Source: Begonia masoniana | Taxonomy: Eukaryota; Streptophyta; Magnoliopsida; Cucurbitales; Begoniaceae | Reading direction: 5' to 3' | Length of the DNA stretch: 64,000 nt | Assembly (NCBI GenBank): GCA_022432975.1 | Contig: CM039508.1 | Location: 46,961,646 to 47,025,645, forward strand | Shown: one piece after another, positions 22,770 through 35,414 of the stretch | Position numbering within the stretch: the stretch's first letter is position 1 | Layout: the number at the start of each line of letters is the position of its first letter | Made by a program: the position numbers and the translations under genes | The notes under the pieces: generated by a model | The model's input: the letters and a program-made list of their open reading frames with translations, nothing else | Database searches by the model: none | Told to the model about the DNA's origin: nothing

Positions 22770-24431
22770 CAGACAACCTCAGCACATTTAAGAGGAATTG
22801 AAATGGTCCTACACCCACATCAAATTATCATTCTTAAAAAAAAAATGTTTGTTCTAAGATGGACATGTTGGGTAAGTTTTTTGGAATTTACGTCGGACAA
22901 AATTGAGCATGGGATGGAATAATTTCTATATTTAGAAAGAACTTGTTCATCAGTGGACTGCCATTCATGGGATAGAAAAATGCAGAAAATATAACAATTA
23001 GAAAAAACAAAAGGAGAAACGTGGGTATTGATTAGACAACACTAACAAATGCTTTGGCTCATTCTGCTTAATTAATTATCTGATTTTCACTTCAACTTAA
23101 GTGTTCTTCAGATACTCATGTCTGCAACACAATCATCTCATGAATATCTCTCCAAAGAAAATGCTTCTCCCACTATCTTTTTTTTTCTCTCTCTTGAGGT
23201 TAAAAAAGCAGAAAAGATAATTTTAGTAAAAAATTACGAAGATCATCTTCTTTTATTAAACAAGATAGTGGTAGCAAGATGATTAGAGACTTTGTAAAGA
23301 GCTGTCTTCTCAAACATGATTGACAATCAGCTAATGACCATTATTTTTAATCATTGGCCGCCATTGTACAGCAGAAATTTGAGATGGTGGTGGGCTGCTG
23401 CTCTTCCTAGCTCTTTCAAAATGATGAGTTCCAGATCTGCTGTCGGCCTAAAATTCAACTCAAACATCATTCTACTTCCTCAAGAAAGAGAATGAGAAAT
23501 CAAAAGAATTATTAAGTCTCACTTTTTCTCGTACCACTGTCTCTGTGATTATCTTAATCTTCCCGTGTCTCAATCAGACGGGGAAATGACCACGAAAGAA
23601 ATGCATGCGAAGACCACGAAAGAAATGCATGCGAAAGCTATAAACTAAACAGGTGGTCGGAGTTCAATGAACACCTCAAAACAGAACACAAACAACGAAA
23701 AATATATAAGCGTAAAAACGAAAATGGCGAGAGAGGAAGAAGTGGGCACGTATGCTAACTCCTCAGAAGGCTGCGAGGGACTGAGAGAAATGCTATGGAG
23801 GTGGCGGAACGTTGAGGGAGCCACCGCGGGCAGAAATGATGCCATCTGCATCTTTCTGGAATAGAACTCTGCCGTTGATTGGGGAGTAATCCAGTGCCTG
23901 GAAAATCTTTGCAAGCGTGACTTTCGTTCTCAGAAAAAGCCGAAGGGATGAGGATCGATGACCCATAGCTAGTCCAAGGCCATTGGCGCTTCGAACAGAT
24001 GAATCTTCGCAGGCAAAGTGTTCACAGCAGTTGGGAACGAAGGTTTCGCCGTCCTCTTTCAGTCGAGCTCATGTGGGAGCTGACAGAAAACATGACTAAG
24101 AATTCCTCCAAGCAACCTTGAGCTCGAGGAATACGGGGGCAAAGCCATTCAGGTGGCTGGCACCGGCTAAGCCAAGAGAGAACACTCTCTGCACAGAGAA
24201 GCTCCAACGATTGAAGAACACTCTTCTGTTTCCCAATATTCGATTGAATAAAACTTCATTACAAAACTACAGGAGAAAATTAAATAAGCAGGAGAAGAGA
24301 GGCGAAGCTTTCTGGCGAATAAGCTGAAGCAGATGACCGTTTGAGGAATTCTGCCGTTGGAGTGAACCGAACCTGCCGGATGAACCAAGGTTGTTGATGA
24401 TCTCCCTCCGCGCGCTGGCGCTGCCTTGCAT
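22770..24431. other. Intergenic region, no recognised gene
   Basis: Mostly AT-rich. Near 23580 a short unit, gaccacgaaagaaatgcatg, occurs twice in tandem. A minus-strand stretch at about 23810-24050 stays open for roughly 80 codons (ending G-G-S-L-N-V-P-P-P); I do not recognise it and treat it as unassigned. Confidence 0.4.
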
Positions 24432-24542
24432 GCTGATGCCCGTCAGCTTTTCGATGAAATGCCTCAAAGAAAAACAAGTTCTTGCTCCTTGCCTTTAACC
24501 TTTCAAAGCCTCTTGGAAAACTATTACAAACATGTATTCTAA
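24432..24542 (+). pseudogene. Possible PPR gene scrap
   Basis: 36 codons begin A-D-A-R-Q-L-F-D-E-M-P-Q-R-K-T, a typical plant pentatricopeptide repeat core, and end at a stop. No further repeats are visible on either side, so this is at most a broken fragment, and the match could be chance. Confidence 0.35.
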
Positions 24543-25613
24543 AAAAAACAAGGCTAAAATTTGCCAATTAACAAAGCTTTAAACGAAACTAAGGTTTCCT
24601 AAAATATACAAATTAAATACAAAGCTTGGTTACATAATTTGAAATAAAGGAAAACAAATTCTTTTTTCATTGATTTCTTTCTAAGCCTTGAGAAGTCTTT
24701 CACCTACAAAATTCCTCAAGCTCATTAAATAGAAAATAGACAAATACTTACCTTGACTTGTGCTAGATGAATCGGGGTCGTAGGCATATCACATTCTTAT
24801 TTGTCTTCATCTCTTACTTTCTTAGTCTAAGATGACCAAGGAATAAGGAATAAGTACAAGAGAGAGAGAGCAAAGACTATAGGATTTCCAATAACTGGCC
24901 ATAGGACTATCATATTATTATCCACGACATTGGAGGACTGAACTTGCTTTTCAATTTCATAGGTTAGCAAAAAAAGAAAGGCAGACATAGGAAAAGCATC
25001 AAGAAAAGATCACCTACCATATGGATATTCCTTCTTTACTTTTCTGTTATTCCATTCCCATGTAGAACAAGTACAGCTTCGCTCAATTCGGGGAAGCCTT
25101 CCCCAATGGATGGAGTGGCACTGTAAACAGAAAAGTAATATATGATATCGAAGCTACTAGTCCCACCAAAGCAGATTCCCTCCAGGCTCTAGTCGGACTT
25201 CAATTCATCACCATGAAACTGGCAAGGCATTAGATTCCCTTCCCTGCTCAACTATTGGCTTAAATACGTCCTTCTGAATTGAGTGAACCAAGTTAACCAG
25301 AACTGCAACAAGGAAAGTCTCTGAAAATAATACTATAACTATATAAGGTGAGAAGAAATAGTTAAGTTTACTCCTAATAATTTGAAGGCAATGGTTAATT
25401 AATTTGGAATTAATTTTCTCTACTGGCACCCCGATTGGGAAGATTATAATGCCCTTGTATAATGCACAATCAATGTCATCTGAAGGCTGAAGCTGTTAAA
25501 CATACTACTTCCCACTGAGCTCTTCTGTGTTTCCAAATCTTAAAGGAAGTAAATTTACTAACCAAATTGAATAGTTGTGCGTAGATGATCGTGTTAAGAT
25601 CTGCATCACAAAT
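24543..25613. other. Intergenic region, no recognised gene
   Basis: AT-rich, with a short GA-rich run at about 24858. A few minus-strand splice-donor-like sites occur (for example aaggtaagt near 24750), but I cannot assemble a gene. Confidence 0.4.
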
Positions 25614-27960
25614 TGTCACAATCCGGGAGAGGGCCTAACAGAAACGCCAGGTTAAACGATCAACCTCGGAGAGGTCCACCGTCTAACCTAAGGCTGAGTG
25701 CGGAACTTTAACACCGATCCAGGACCTCCTCGAAACAACAAACATAAGAGAGTACAAACAATAGTAGAAATACAAGATAAATGAAAATAATTACATGCCA
25801 AAGTAAGGTACAATCTCAAAAGACTTACATAAGTGAAAGCTGAGAGAAATAAAAGGTAAGACTCAAGGAAACCAACACGATAGAGCTCACTTCCTAGCTT
25901 TCCTTCCTTTACCTGTATAGGGGGGGAGTGACAAACTCAGTATGGGATGTTATACCTACCACTATAAATATACATGCCCATCTAAAAATCAATGCACGTT
26001 TTAAAAACCAAAACCAATTTCAATGTTATTCACTTCTCTTCTTATTATTCATTTAAAACTGTTAATGGGGCTAACCATAAAATAAGCATAGGTAGCAAAC
26101 ATAGGCCACATCAACAATGCTATCATAAAAATATATATCCAGGTGTACAGTGAAAAGGGAGGTCACTCACGGATCCTCCGAACCACACCAGCACAGAAAG
26201 GCCGCGGTAACACCAACAGGGCCTCATAGGGAGAAGTGAAAATGTCAACCACCAGGAGGGACGAACCACTCAGCCCTGGACCATCGGGACACACACACTA
26301 TGGCACACCAGGAGGGACGAACCACTAAACCTTGGGCCCAAGGGGGACCACACAGTGGACTTATCATACCGGGGGTAGCAACGAACAGACACTAGCCAAG
26401 TCGGGTAACTGGGCGAGCATGTCTCCGAGTCCATTCCGCCTATTATAAGGGGGCGTACCCTATCCAAACAAGTGTAGGGAGTACCACAACAACTGGGCAA
26501 AACCCCCTGATACTCTTAGCATATGGGCCCAACTAAGAGTGCCAGACGGTTACCTCCAGTATCAAACTCCAAATGGCACAGCAGAAAACCAATGCATGAA
26601 CAATATCAAATGCATGTATAAAACCATATGCATGCCAAACATGATAAATCTCATGACAAATCCCAAATACAGTCCGTCGGCAAAGGTGAGTAAAACATGG
26701 CATCTAAAATCCAGTAGGCAGTATGAATCAGTCAAAAAGTATACGTGCCACAATATGCAAAATGATCATGTCAGTAAAAATGCCGACATCAATACTAGTG
26801 GTATCCCACCAAAATAATATACGTGCATGCAATGATAGGTATAACGCAGTAAGTATAATAACTCATACCCCTAGAGCGAGTCCTCCTATCCTCAGTAAAA
26901 TGTGGCTCCTCGGGAATGGTCTCGTACTCAGCAAAATCCTCTGAATCTGAGAATCAACACAAGGAAGGAACCCCGTTAAGGTACAATTGGGTTTAGAAAC
27001 GATATAAAATGCGAACCGGGGCGAAAACGGGCCAAAACGGTTCGGGTTGACTTTTGGTCAATAGTCAACGAAGGTCAAAGTCAACGATCAACAGTCAACG
27101 GTCAACTTTGACTAACCGGACCGGACCGGTTTGGGTCGAACCAGTTTGGGTTCAGACCGGTTCGGGTTGAGTTAAACCCAAATTGGTCGGGTCGGGTTCA
27201 GATCTAACCGAACAGGTTCCGGTTGGTCCGGGTCGGATCGGTTTGACCCGGACAAACCCGTTCTAGCTGGGCTCGGGCTAGACCCGGCCCAAACCCGGAT
27301 TGGGTTGGACCAAATCGGGTTCGGTCCGTGATGGGCTGGGTCAGACTCAGCCCGATGGACCCATGTCAAACCCGACCCAGAAGACCATGGGGTCTGGGCC
27401 CAGCCTGGCCCGAAGCCGGATCGGGCTTGGCCAAACTCAGTCTGGCCCAACTCGGCTTTGGGCCTGAGTCAACTCGGCCTTGGGCCTGAGTCAACTCGGC
27501 CCAAAGCCCGAGTTGACTCAGCTCACGGTCGAGTTGACTCGACCGTTGGCAGCCGAACGCCGTCGCCACGCCGGCGACACACCGGCGACCCCGCGATATC
27601 GAAAAATCGCATTTCTAACCTGATTTTTCGCCGAAACTCTTTTCCAACGCGTTTCTAACCTTCGTTCCGTTCTAATCCTGCCAAAAACACCAAAGATTCG
27701 ACCCTAAAACTCAGATCGACGAAACCCCAAAAATTCCGAACCTTCTCGGGCAAAAATAGGGAGATAGAGGGCTTACCTTTGAAAACTCTCTTCGCCAACA
27801 TTGATCTACGCTTCGAGACAAACGTTTTGACACCAAATCTCGACAAACGGAGGTAGATCGGACGTCGGCGATTTTCTCTCCCTCGCGACTCTCTCTTCTC
27901 TCTTTTCTCTCTGTCTCCCTTCTGGTATTCTTTTCTGCCAACAGGTAAGGTTTCTACCCT
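25614..27960 (-). mobile_element. LTR-like retroelement fragment
   Basis: Begins tgtcacaatccggg, a typical plus-strand view of an LTR end. It has the long non-coding character and catgcaaa/tgcatg-rich blocks (about 25970-26830) seen in other large gypsy LTRs here. I find no partner LTR, no coding domains and no clear far end. The boundary at about 27960 is a guess. Confidence 0.35.
27000..27560. repeat. GC-rich simple repeat block (CGGGTC/CCGGTT type)
   Basis: About 550 bp of degenerate repeats of gggtcgggtt, ccggttcggg and tcggcccaa. Followed by gactcggccttgggcctgag-like direct and inverted copies (27430-27530). The base composition contrasts sharply with the AT-rich surroundings. Confidence 0.65.
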
Positions 27961-28149
27961 CTTCTTCAAGTTCCCAAGTTTAGCATAACAGGAGAATATT
28001 GCAGTTGATCATCGAAATCAGTGGTATTAAAGTTTTAGCTCTGGGTTAGACAATAAATGCTGAAACTCAATAAATGTGTTTTTCGTGTCGACCTGCATTT
28101 CAGTCCTTGCCTTTTTCGCTTTACCTTCACCTTCCACATGATCTACTTC

Positions 28150-28700
28150 TCAATACCAAATTATATGAGCATTTAGCAGACTCTGGAAATTGTTTCCATC
28201 TACATGCTGACTGCTCCAATGCTTGATCAGTACCTCATCACCTGTATTCCGAACAATTTGAACAGATTTTCTTCCTTTATGCTGCAAGGACTTCAATTTC
28301 TCCATGGCAAGTACAAAGCCATTATGAACTTGCTCACTACTTTCATCTGAACTATCCATTCAAATCCTTCAAAAGCATTTCACACTAAGCTACATGTCTT
28401 TCTGAATATATGGGATCAATTAGAACACTATTAAGAGGTTCCATTTGGCAAACGATGTAGTTGTTTCATCTCTTTAAAAAGTTCAGAAACAGCCAACACA
28501 TCACCATTAGTGCATGATCCTGAAATTAAAACGACACCTTCACGCAGCAGTGCTCCATTTTGCCTATCGACTTTAGAGCCTCTGCAAGGTTAGCTTCTTT
28601 ACAAAATAAATCTGTCAAAGTGGTAAAAGTTGATGCGATTGGAATGAGCTGCATCCGAAGCATGCTTTGAAGAATCAGAATTGTGATAAGGAAGGTTTAA
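28150..28700 (-). pseudogene. P-class PPR gene remnant, C-terminal part
   Basis: Minus-strand frames read M-Q-L-I-P-I-A-S-T-F-T-T-L, then L-F-C-K-E-A-N-L-A-E-A-L-K. After a frameshift comes L-I-S-G-S-C-T-N-G-D-V-L-A-V, then F-K-E-M-K-Q. These are two successive pentatricopeptide repeats. Further on, V-L-A-M-E-K-L-K-S-L-Q-H-K-G-R-K resembles the tail of a large Arabidopsis-type PPR protein (I think the At5g55840 kind; from memory, unverified). Stops and frameshifts show it is broken. Upstream parts are at 35140-35414 and 38682-39060, separated by two retrotransposons. Confidence 0.65.
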
Positions 28701-29057
28701 AAAATAATACAGCCGTAGGAAGTAAATGGTTGGTGGCTGTCAACGGTAGTTTTGTTAATGTTTATATGTTTTTGTAGAGGGGGAAACTGTTAGTGGGGAG
28801 TGTATTTTGGTGATGTGGATTCTGTGGGGACCATGGGAAGGATCATCAATCATTGTGTGTAAACTTTGCCGGAAGGCTGGAGCCAAATCCGTGGATAGCC
28901 GGATTTGTGGAGTGCTAGTTATCTTTGCGTGTTTTCTTACTGTTATCTGCTTCTATTTTTCAGTTAATATAATCAGTTCCACCTATCACATTGCTTCTTC
29001 AATCTCTCCAACTAAATCATTATCCGCAACATCATGGCAACACACACCTAGTGCCAC
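28701..29057. other. Spacer within the PPR remnant
   Basis: No clear coding signal. It ends with gccac (29053-29057), the target duplication of the chromovirus at 29058. Confidence 0.45.
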
Positions 29058-29863
29058 TGTCACGCCCCAATTTGCACTAAGCTCGGGGCTCGGGTCAAGG
29101 CCCGAAAGTGGAGGGGCGGGGCTTCTCCAAAATGGGCTAAGTGTTGGAAAAACACTTAGCTAAGTGGTGGGGCTTACTTGGAGGGAGCCCACTATGGAAG
29201 GCAGCTCACGGTTTGGGCCAAAGCACTGGGCGCTAAGGCCATGCGCCATCAAATGGGCGCTGGGCCCGCCAGCAGCGAACAAGAAGCAGCGATCTGGAGC
29301 TGCGAACAGGCGCGGCCATCGGAGACGAACGAGGGGGCGCGACGGTTCTCGGTGCGCGACGCTCACCTGGCAGACGCGATCGGGAACGTCTGGCGCGAAG
29401 GGGAGCAACGCTTGGCGCGAAGCGGTGCGAGCCCGAAGCGCCAGATCGAGAATCGGCTTGCGCTGGATGAATCAGGCAGTCGAGTGGTGCAGCGCGAAGG
29501 GGCGCGATGCACATACATGAACCAGAGGCATTCTTCTGTAATTAATTATTCTTTGCTTTGATTCATGAATGGTGGCCGAGCCACTTGTGTATAAATAGAT
29601 GCCTCTAGGCACCAAGCTGAGACAGAGTTGTGTTCTTGAGCTTTGTGGTGTTCATTGAGCGATTTTTGTTCCTAGTCTTTTATATTTGGAATATAATTGA
29701 GGGTTGGGAGTGTGCTCCCGTAAACATCTTTGTCTCTTTGATCAATTTGCTTTACTTGCTATTTTGTGTTTGTTTGGCGAAATTGGAGAGGGGTTGGCTA
29801 AGTTGAGAACTTAGCACCGCACATTCCATTAACAAATTTGGCGCGAAATTTGGGGGTGTGACA
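29058..29863 (+). repeat. 5' LTR of the young chromovirus
   Basis: Starts tgtcacgcccc and ends gggggtgtgaca. A TATA box (tataaatag) lies at 29590-29598, so the U3/R border is probably about 25-35 bp later, leaving U5 to 29863. Confidence 0.95.
29590..29598 (+). promoter_or_regulatory. TATA box of the 5' LTR
   Basis: tataaatag in an otherwise GC-balanced LTR, duplicated at 34866-34874 in the 3' LTR and matched by tataaata at 55493-55500 in a related solo LTR. This is consistent with the retroelement promoter. Confidence 0.6.
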
Positions 29864-29865
29864 TT

Positions 29866-29877
29866 TGGTATCAGAGC
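29866..29877 (+). other. Primer-binding site (initiator tRNA-Met)
   Basis: tggtatcagagc lies two bases after the 5' LTR end, the standard initiator tRNA-Met match. Confidence 0.92.
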
Positions 29878-29896
29878 GTAGGCTCGTTCTACAACC

Positions 29897-32800
29897 ATGG
29901 AGGAAAACATTCAAAATCAATTGGCATCGATTTTTGATAGATTGACCCGGTTGGAGACTTTCACGGGTGTATCCATGGCGACTCAAGAAGACAATCCACT
30001 ACTAGTTGATCTTCGCGGCTTAAGAAAGGAAATGGGAGATTTCCAAGCATCAACCGGGGCGGATAACCTAGCAATCGAGCAACATGTGGCGGACACAATC
30101 GATCGGATCGATAAGGAGTTGGCTCGGCTTGGTAAGGGTGCGGTTGGAGGATCATCAAGGAGGTTGCTATCTCCTACATTGCCATTTAAGGTACCCGAAC
30201 CTAAACCTTACAATGGTAATCGAAATGCCAAGGAGTTGGAGAATTTCTTGTGGGATATGAAGCAATATTTCGTGGCTTCATGCGTTGAGGAGGAAAACCA
30301 AGTCATGGTGGCTTCTATGTACTTGGGAGGAGACGCAAAGCTTTGGTGGCGACAACACCAAACTAAGGGGCCGATTATCAACACCTTTGAGGCGCTAGAG
30401 AGGGGTTTGAAGGAGCGGTTCCTACCACAAAATTCTGCTTGGGCATCCAAAGAAGCTTTAAGAAAGTTAAGGCAAACGGGTTCGATAAGAGACTATGTAC
30501 GTGATTTTAGTTCTCTTCTACTTGACATCGATAACATGCATGAGGATGATAAGCTATTCAATTTTATGACGGGTTTGCAACCATGGGCGCAAGCCGAGCT
30601 TAGAAGACATGGTGTTAGTGATGTATTTTCGGCCATTTCTATAGCCGAAGGTCTTGTTGATTATAAGGCCACTTCTTTTTCAGAAAAGAAGAAGACCAAG
30701 GATGACAAGAAGGGCAATAAGCAAAATGGTGGTAAAGACAAAGGTAAAGCGTTTGGTGGAGGGTTCAAATCCAAGGGGAGTGATCAACCCCAAAAGAAGA
30801 AGTCTTCCGGGTGCTTTATTTGTGATGGTTCCCACTATGCTCGAGATTGTCCAAACAAGGGGTCGATTTCTTCGGTGCAAGTCAAGGAGGATGCTTTCGA
30901 TGAGGAGAGCAAGCCGAGGGTCAATCCAATACAACTTGTCAATGCCTTAGCAAGCAAGGAGGCGGCGGCTCCTAAATTGGGACTTATGTATGTTGAAGTC
31001 TCTATTCGTGGCAAGAAGATTCGTGCCATGCTAGATACGGGTGCCACAAATAATTTTCTCTCAAGCAAGAAGGCCGAAGAGCTAGGCTTGGAGATTAGCA
31101 AGAGCACAAGTATGATTAAAGCCGTTAATTCGGGAGTTCAACCTATTAAGGGCACAACCGAGCCTTTGATGAAGATTGGAGAGTGGCAAGGTGCATGTTC
31201 ACTCATGGTTGTACCATTGGATGACTTTGAACTTATTCTCGGGCTCGAGTTCTTTAGGCTAGCCAAAGCTACGGTTATGCCACACCTTGGAGCCATGTTA
31301 ATTCAAGATGACTCATGTCCATGCTTAGTGAAGAGTGAGACTCGAGGAGGAGGCCGCTCTATGTTATCTTCTCTACAAGTGAAGGCGGGTCTTAAGAGGG
31401 GAGAAACAACCTTTCTAGCAACACTAAGGGAGGTCAAAGAAGACAACATGAAAAAGGTACCAAATTCGGTTCTTGATGTATTGGAGGAATATGTCGATGT
31501 AATGCCAACCGAATCGCCTAGGAGGCTTCCACCTAGGAGAAATGTGGATCACAAAATTGAGCTTGTTCCGGGTGCGGTTCCACCGGCACAAGCACCTTAT
31601 AGAATGGCACCGCCGGAGTTAGCGGAGCTAAGGAAGCAACTTGATGACTTACTTGATTCGGGTTTCATCCAACCTTCTAAAGCACCATATGGAGCACCGG
31701 TTCTATTTCAAAGAAAGAAGGATGGCACATTGAGGATGTGCGTAGACTACCGTGCTCTAAATAAGGTAACCGTGAAAAACAAGTATCCTATACCGAATGC
31801 AAGCGATCTTTTTGACCGATTGGCACAAGCTTCCTATTTCACGAAGCTTGATCTTCGATCGGGTTATTGGCAAGTTCGGGTTGCCAAGGGCGATGAGGCC
31901 AAGACCGCTATGGTGTCAAGGTACGGTTCATTTGAGTTTTTAGTGATGCCTTTCGGCTTAACTAACGCACCGGCTACATTTTGCAATTTGATGACGGAGG
32001 TGCTTTATGACTTCTTGGACCGATTTGTGGTAGTATACTTGGATGACATCGTAGTGTATAGCAAAACACTAGATGAGCATTTGCGACATTTGAAGGAAGT
32101 ATTTGGAAAATTGAGGCAATATTCCTTGTACGTGAAGAGGGAGAAATGTGAATTTGCATCGGAGGAGATCAACTTTCTTGGTCACTTTATCAAGAAAGGA
32201 ACAATTCGCATGGATGGAAGAAAAGTTGAAGCCATCAATACTTGGGAGACACCAACCAAAGTGGCCGAGCTTAGGTCATTTTTGGGACTAGCCAACTACT
32301 ATAGAAGGTTCATTGAAGAGTACTCGAGAATAGTAAGTCCACTCACGGATTTGCTAAGGAAGAATCACCCTTGGTTATGGACGGATACATGCCAAGAAGC
32401 CTTTGAGAAGCTCAAAGAAAAAGTGACTTCCGAACCGGTCCTTAAATTGCCAAATTTTGAAGCACCTTTTGAGGTATTCACGGATGCCTCGGATCGAGCC
32501 ATTGGAGGGGTCCTTACACAAGAGGGCCATCCTATAGCCTATGAGAGTCGAAAGCTTAAAGGAGCGGAGGAGCGCTACTCGGCACATGAGAAGGAAATGG
32601 TTGCGGTGATACATTGCTTGTTGACATGGCGGCATTATCTTTTGGGAGCAAAGTTTGTGGTGGTCACCGACAATGTGGCTAACACATACTTTCGTTCTCA
32701 AAAGAAACTATCTTCTAAGCAAGCAAGGTGGCAAGAGTTTCTAGCCGAGTTTGACTTTACATGGATTCATAAGGCGGGCACCGAGAATAAAGTGGCCGAT

Positions 32801-34357
32801 GCACTTAGTAGAAAGACACGCGTGGAGCTCGTCTCATCTATTACGGAGGTACACTCTAATTTCTTGGAAGAGATCAAAGAGGGGGCAAAGGAGGATCAAG
32901 AGTATATTCGGATGGTCAAGCAAGTTGAGCAAGGACTCATCCGAAGGTATTGGCTAGAGCACGGCTTGTTGAGAGGCCGTGGGAACCGATTATTCATTCC
33001 TAGTTGGCAAGGACTACGGCAGCGCATCATGAAGGAGGCGCATGACACAAAGTGGGCAGGGCATCCGGGGGTTGAAAGGATGATGGCACTTTTGAGCCGT
33101 AACTATACTTGGCCGAGAATGAAAGATGATGTGGAGCTCTATGTGAAGACTTGTCATGTATGCCAAGTTGACAAGACCGAAAGGAGAAAAGAGGCGGGGC
33201 CTCTTCAACCACTTCCCATACCGGAGAAACCATGGGATTCGGTGTCAATGGACTTCATTACGGGGTTTCCACCTATTGGGGGAATCGGCACTATCATGGT
33301 GGTAGTAGACCGATTATCTAAATATGCAATCTTTATGGGAGTGCCAAAGAATTGCTCGGCATTGGATGCGGCGGAGCACTTTCTCAAGGGAGTTGTCAAA
33401 GTTTTTGGACTTCCTAAGGAGATTATAAGTGATCGGGATCCCCGATTCACCGGCAAATTTTGGACAAGCTTGTTCAAACATTTGGGCACGGAGCTCAAAT
33501 TTTCAACCGCCAATCATCCACAAACCGATGGCCAAACGGAGAGGATCAATGCATTGCTTGAAGAGTATCTTAGACACTATGTCACGGCTACTCAAAGGAA
33601 TTGGCTTGAGTTGTTGGATTCGGCACAATTCTCATACAACATTCACAAGACTTCTACAACCGAAAGGAGTCCATCCGAGATAGCACTTGGTTTTCAACCA
33701 ACCACACCAATGGAGATGGCTCGGGGGCAAGAGCAAGGGTCTTGCCCGGCGGCATTTCAATATGGGATGGATCGGGCCGAGCTTTTGGAGCAAGCAAAAG
33801 ATAGCCTAACCAAAGCTCAAAACCGAATGAAGAAGTATGTGGATGGCAAGAGGAGATCGGTGGAGTTCAAGGAGGGGGACATGGTTCTTCTCAAACTTAC
33901 ACCGCAATTGTGGAAGAAGGTCAAGGACCATCACTTCCAAAAGGGTCTTCTACCGAGGTATGATGGACCATTTGAGGTCATCAAGAGGATAGGCAAGGTG
34001 GCATACCGTTTGAACCTACCCGAGAGGTTGAAGTTGCATCCAACCTTTCATGTAAGTTTTCTAAAGCCATTTCATCAAGGGGAAAGGATCCAACCACAAA
34101 GGGCACCACCCGGAGTGAGGATGGAGTTTTCTAAAAAAATTGCCAAGATTCTTGACCATCGCACCATGAAGGGAATGAAGAGGGACTCGAGAAGAGAGTT
34201 CTTAGTGAAATGGGAGCTTGAGGATGAAGCAACGTGGGAGCAAGACATAAACTTGTGGCAATTTGAGGAGCAAATTGAAGAGTATCTTGCTTGGGTATCG
34301 ACGAGGCCGTCGACTTCTTCAAGTGGGGGTGGATTGTCACGTCCCAATTTGCACTAA
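29897..34357 (+). CDS. Chromovirus Gag-Pol polyprotein, 1486 aa, uninterrupted
   Basis: Begins 34 bp after the 5' LTR. Gag domain is at about 85-230. The zinc knuckle [13 protein letters not shown] is at 306-318 (C-x2-C-x3-H-x4-C, one residue shorter than the usual spacing). The protease D-T-G-A is at 380-383 and the reverse transcriptase Y-L-D-D at 714-717. RNase H has F-T-D-A-S with D863. Integrase has a zinc-binding H/C region near 1050-1095 and a D1119, D1179, E1215 triad with exact D-x35-E spacing. A chromodomain (F-L-V-K-W, A-T-W-E) is near 1425-1475. All visible catalytic residues are present. The frame crosses the purine tract and enters the 3' LTR for 23 bp before stopping, an unusual overlap. 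It could support transposition if expressed. Confidence 0.95.
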   Translation: MEENIQNQLASIFDRLTRLETFTGVSMATQEDNPLLVDLRGLRKEMGDFQASTGADNLAIEQHVADTIDRIDKELARLGKGAVGGSSRRLLSPTLPFKVPEPKPYNGNRNAKELENFLWDMKQYFVASCVEEENQVMVASMYLGGDAKLWWRQHQTKGPIINTFEALERGLKERFLPQNSAWASKEALRKLRQTGSIRDYVRDFSSLLLDIDNMHEDDKLFNFMTGLQPWAQAELRRHGVSDVFSAISIAEGLVDYKATSFSEKKKTKDDKKGNKQNGGKDKGKAFGGGFKSKGSDQPQKKKSSGCFICDGSHYARDCPNKGSISSVQVKEDAFDEESKPRVNPIQLVNALASKEAAAPKLGLMYVEVSIRGKKIRAMLDTGATNNFLSSKKAEELGLEISKSTSMIKAVNSGVQPIKGTTEPLMKIGEWQGACSLMVVPLDDFELILGLEFFRLAKATVMPHLGAMLIQDDSCPCLVKSETRGGGRSMLSSLQVKAGLKRGETTFLATLREVKEDNMKKVPNSVLDVLEEYVDVMPTESPRRLPPRRNVDHKIELVPGAVPPAQAPYRMAPPELAELRKQLDDLLDSGFIQPSKAPYGAPVLFQRKKDGTLRMCVDYRALNKVTVKNKYPIPNASDLFDRLAQASYFTKLDLRSGYWQVRVAKGDEAKTAMVSRYGSFEFLVMPFGLTNAPATFCNLMTEVLYDFLDRFVVVYLDDIVVYSKTLDEHLRHLKEVFGKLRQYSLYVKREKCEFASEEINFLGHFIKKGTIRMDGRKVEAINTWETPTKVAELRSFLGLANYYRRFIEEYSRIVSPLTDLLRKNHPWLWTDTCQEAFEKLKEKVTSEPVLKLPNFEAPFEVFTDASDRAIGGVLTQEGHPIAYESRKLKGAEERYSAHEKEMVAVIHCLLTWRHYLLGAKFVVVTDNVANTYFRSQKKLSSKQARWQEFLAEFDFTWIHKAGTENKVADALSRKTRVELVSSITEVHSNFLEEIKEGAKEDQEYIRMVKQVEQGLIRRYWLEHGLLRGRGNRLFIPSWQGLRQRIMKEAHDTKWAGHPGVERMMALLSRNYTWPRMKDDVELYVKTCHVCQVDKTERRKEAGPLQPLPIPEKPWDSVSMDFITGFPPIGGIGTIMVVVDRLSKYAIFMGVPKNCSALDAAEHFLKGVVKVFGLPKEIISDRDPRFTGKFWTSLFKHLGTELKFSTANHPQTDGQTERINALLEEYLRHYVTATQRNWLELLDSAQFSYNIHKTSTTERSPSEIALGFQPTTPMEMARGQEQGSCPAAFQYGMDRAELLEQAKDSLTKAQNRMKKYVDGKRRSVEFKEGDMVLLKLTPQLWKKVKDHHFQKGLLPRYDGPFEVIKRIGKVAYRLNLPERLKLHPTFHVSFLKPFHQGERIQPQRAPPGVRMEFSKKIAKILDHRTMKGMKRDSRREFLVKWELEDEATWEQDINLWQFEEQIEEYLAWVSTRPSTSSSGGGLSRPNLH

Positions 34358-35139
34358 GCTCGGGGCTCGGGTCAAGGCCCGAAAGTGGAGGGGCGGGGCT
34401 TCTCCAAAATGGGCTAAGTGTTGGAAAAACACTTAGCTAAGTGGTGGGCTTACTTGGAGGGAGCCCACTATGGAAGGCAGCTCACGGTTTGGGCCAAAGC
34501 ACTGGGCGCTAAGGCCATGCGCCATCAAATGGGCGCTGGGCCCGCCAGCAGCGAACAAGAAGTAGCGATCTGGAGCTGCGAACAGGCGCGGCCATCGGAG
34601 ACGAACGAGGGGGCGCGACGGTTCTCGGTGCGCGACGCTCACCTGGCAGACGCGATCGGGAACGTCTGGCGCGAAGGGGAGCAACGCTTGGCGCGAAGCG
34701 GTGCGAGCCCGAAGCGCCAGATCGAGAATCGGCTTGCGCTGGATGAATCAGGCAGTCGAGTGGTGCAGCGCGAAGGGGCGCGATGCACATACATGAACCA
34801 GAGGCATTCTTCTGTAATTAATTATTCTTTGCTTTGATTCATGAATGGTGGCCGAGCCACTTGTGTATAAATAGATGCCTCTAGGCACCAAGCTGAGACA
34901 GAGTTGTGTTCTTGAGCTTTGTGGTGTTCATTGAGCGATTTTTGTTCCTAGTCTTTTATATTTGGAATATAATTGAGGGTTGGGAGTGTGCTCCCGTAAA
35001 CATCTTTGTCTCTTTGATCAATTTGCTTTACTTGCTATTTTGTGTTTGTTTGGCGAAATTGGAGAGGGGTTGGCTAAGTTGAGAACTTAGCACCGCACAT
35101 TCCATTAACAAATTTGGCGCGAAATTTGGGGGTGTGACA
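34335..35139 (+). repeat. 3' LTR of the young chromovirus
   Basis: 805 bp, nearly identical to 29058-29863. It is preceded by a purine-rich tract (aagtgggggtgga). TATA box at 34866-34874. Confidence 0.95.
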
Positions 35140-35414
35140 GCCACCATCTCTGTCCTTTAGCTTGAACACTCCTTCGATGTTTCCCACTCTACACAAACCT
35201 TTAACCAGATTACGTATAATTTAAGATTTTGGGAAAACCCCTTATCCAACATTTCATGGAAAACGATAGAGAGACTCTAGCATATTCAAATTTCTAAATA
35301 ATACATGAATGATGTCATTTTCGGTATCTATATCAGGAGAAAGCTCAAAAGAGTTCAAACATATTAACTAAATCAATGGTCTTACCCATTTCGTTCATTT
35401 TTTGCAACACTTCT
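35140..35414 (-). pseudogene. P-class PPR gene remnant, middle part
   Basis: Minus strand reads N-L-V-K-G-L-C-R-V-G-N-I-E-G-V-F-K-L-K, a PPR repeat core, next to the chromovirus. The other edge is the cttct target duplication (35410-35414) of the element at 35415. Confidence 0.6.

Larger units (their letters stand above)
29058..35139 (+). mobile_element. Young, apparently intact chromovirus (Ty3/gypsy), 6.1 kb
   Basis: Complete element with 806- and 805-bp LTRs. It has a perfect TSD gccac (29053-29057, 35140-35144), an initiator tRNA-Met primer site (29866-29877), a purine tract just before 34335 and one uninterrupted gag-pol frame. By eye the LTRs differ at only three positions: ccccaa against tcccaa at the start, one extra g, and agcagc against agtagc. 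This indicates a recent insertion. It sits in the minus-strand PPR remnant. The chromodomain and protease/RT sequence style suggest a plant chromovirus outside Tekay/Del, possibly Galadriel- or Reina-like; I am not sure of the clade. Confidence 0.95.

Noticed and set aside
27172..27969. Several minus-strand frames of 76-104 codons
   Set aside because: Low-complexity GC-rich repeats and basic composition; inside an LTR-like region.
29164..29561. Open frames of 118-127 codons in the LTR (also at 34418-34837)
   Set aside because: They lie wholly in LTR sequence, overlap in several frames and on both strands, and show no domain.
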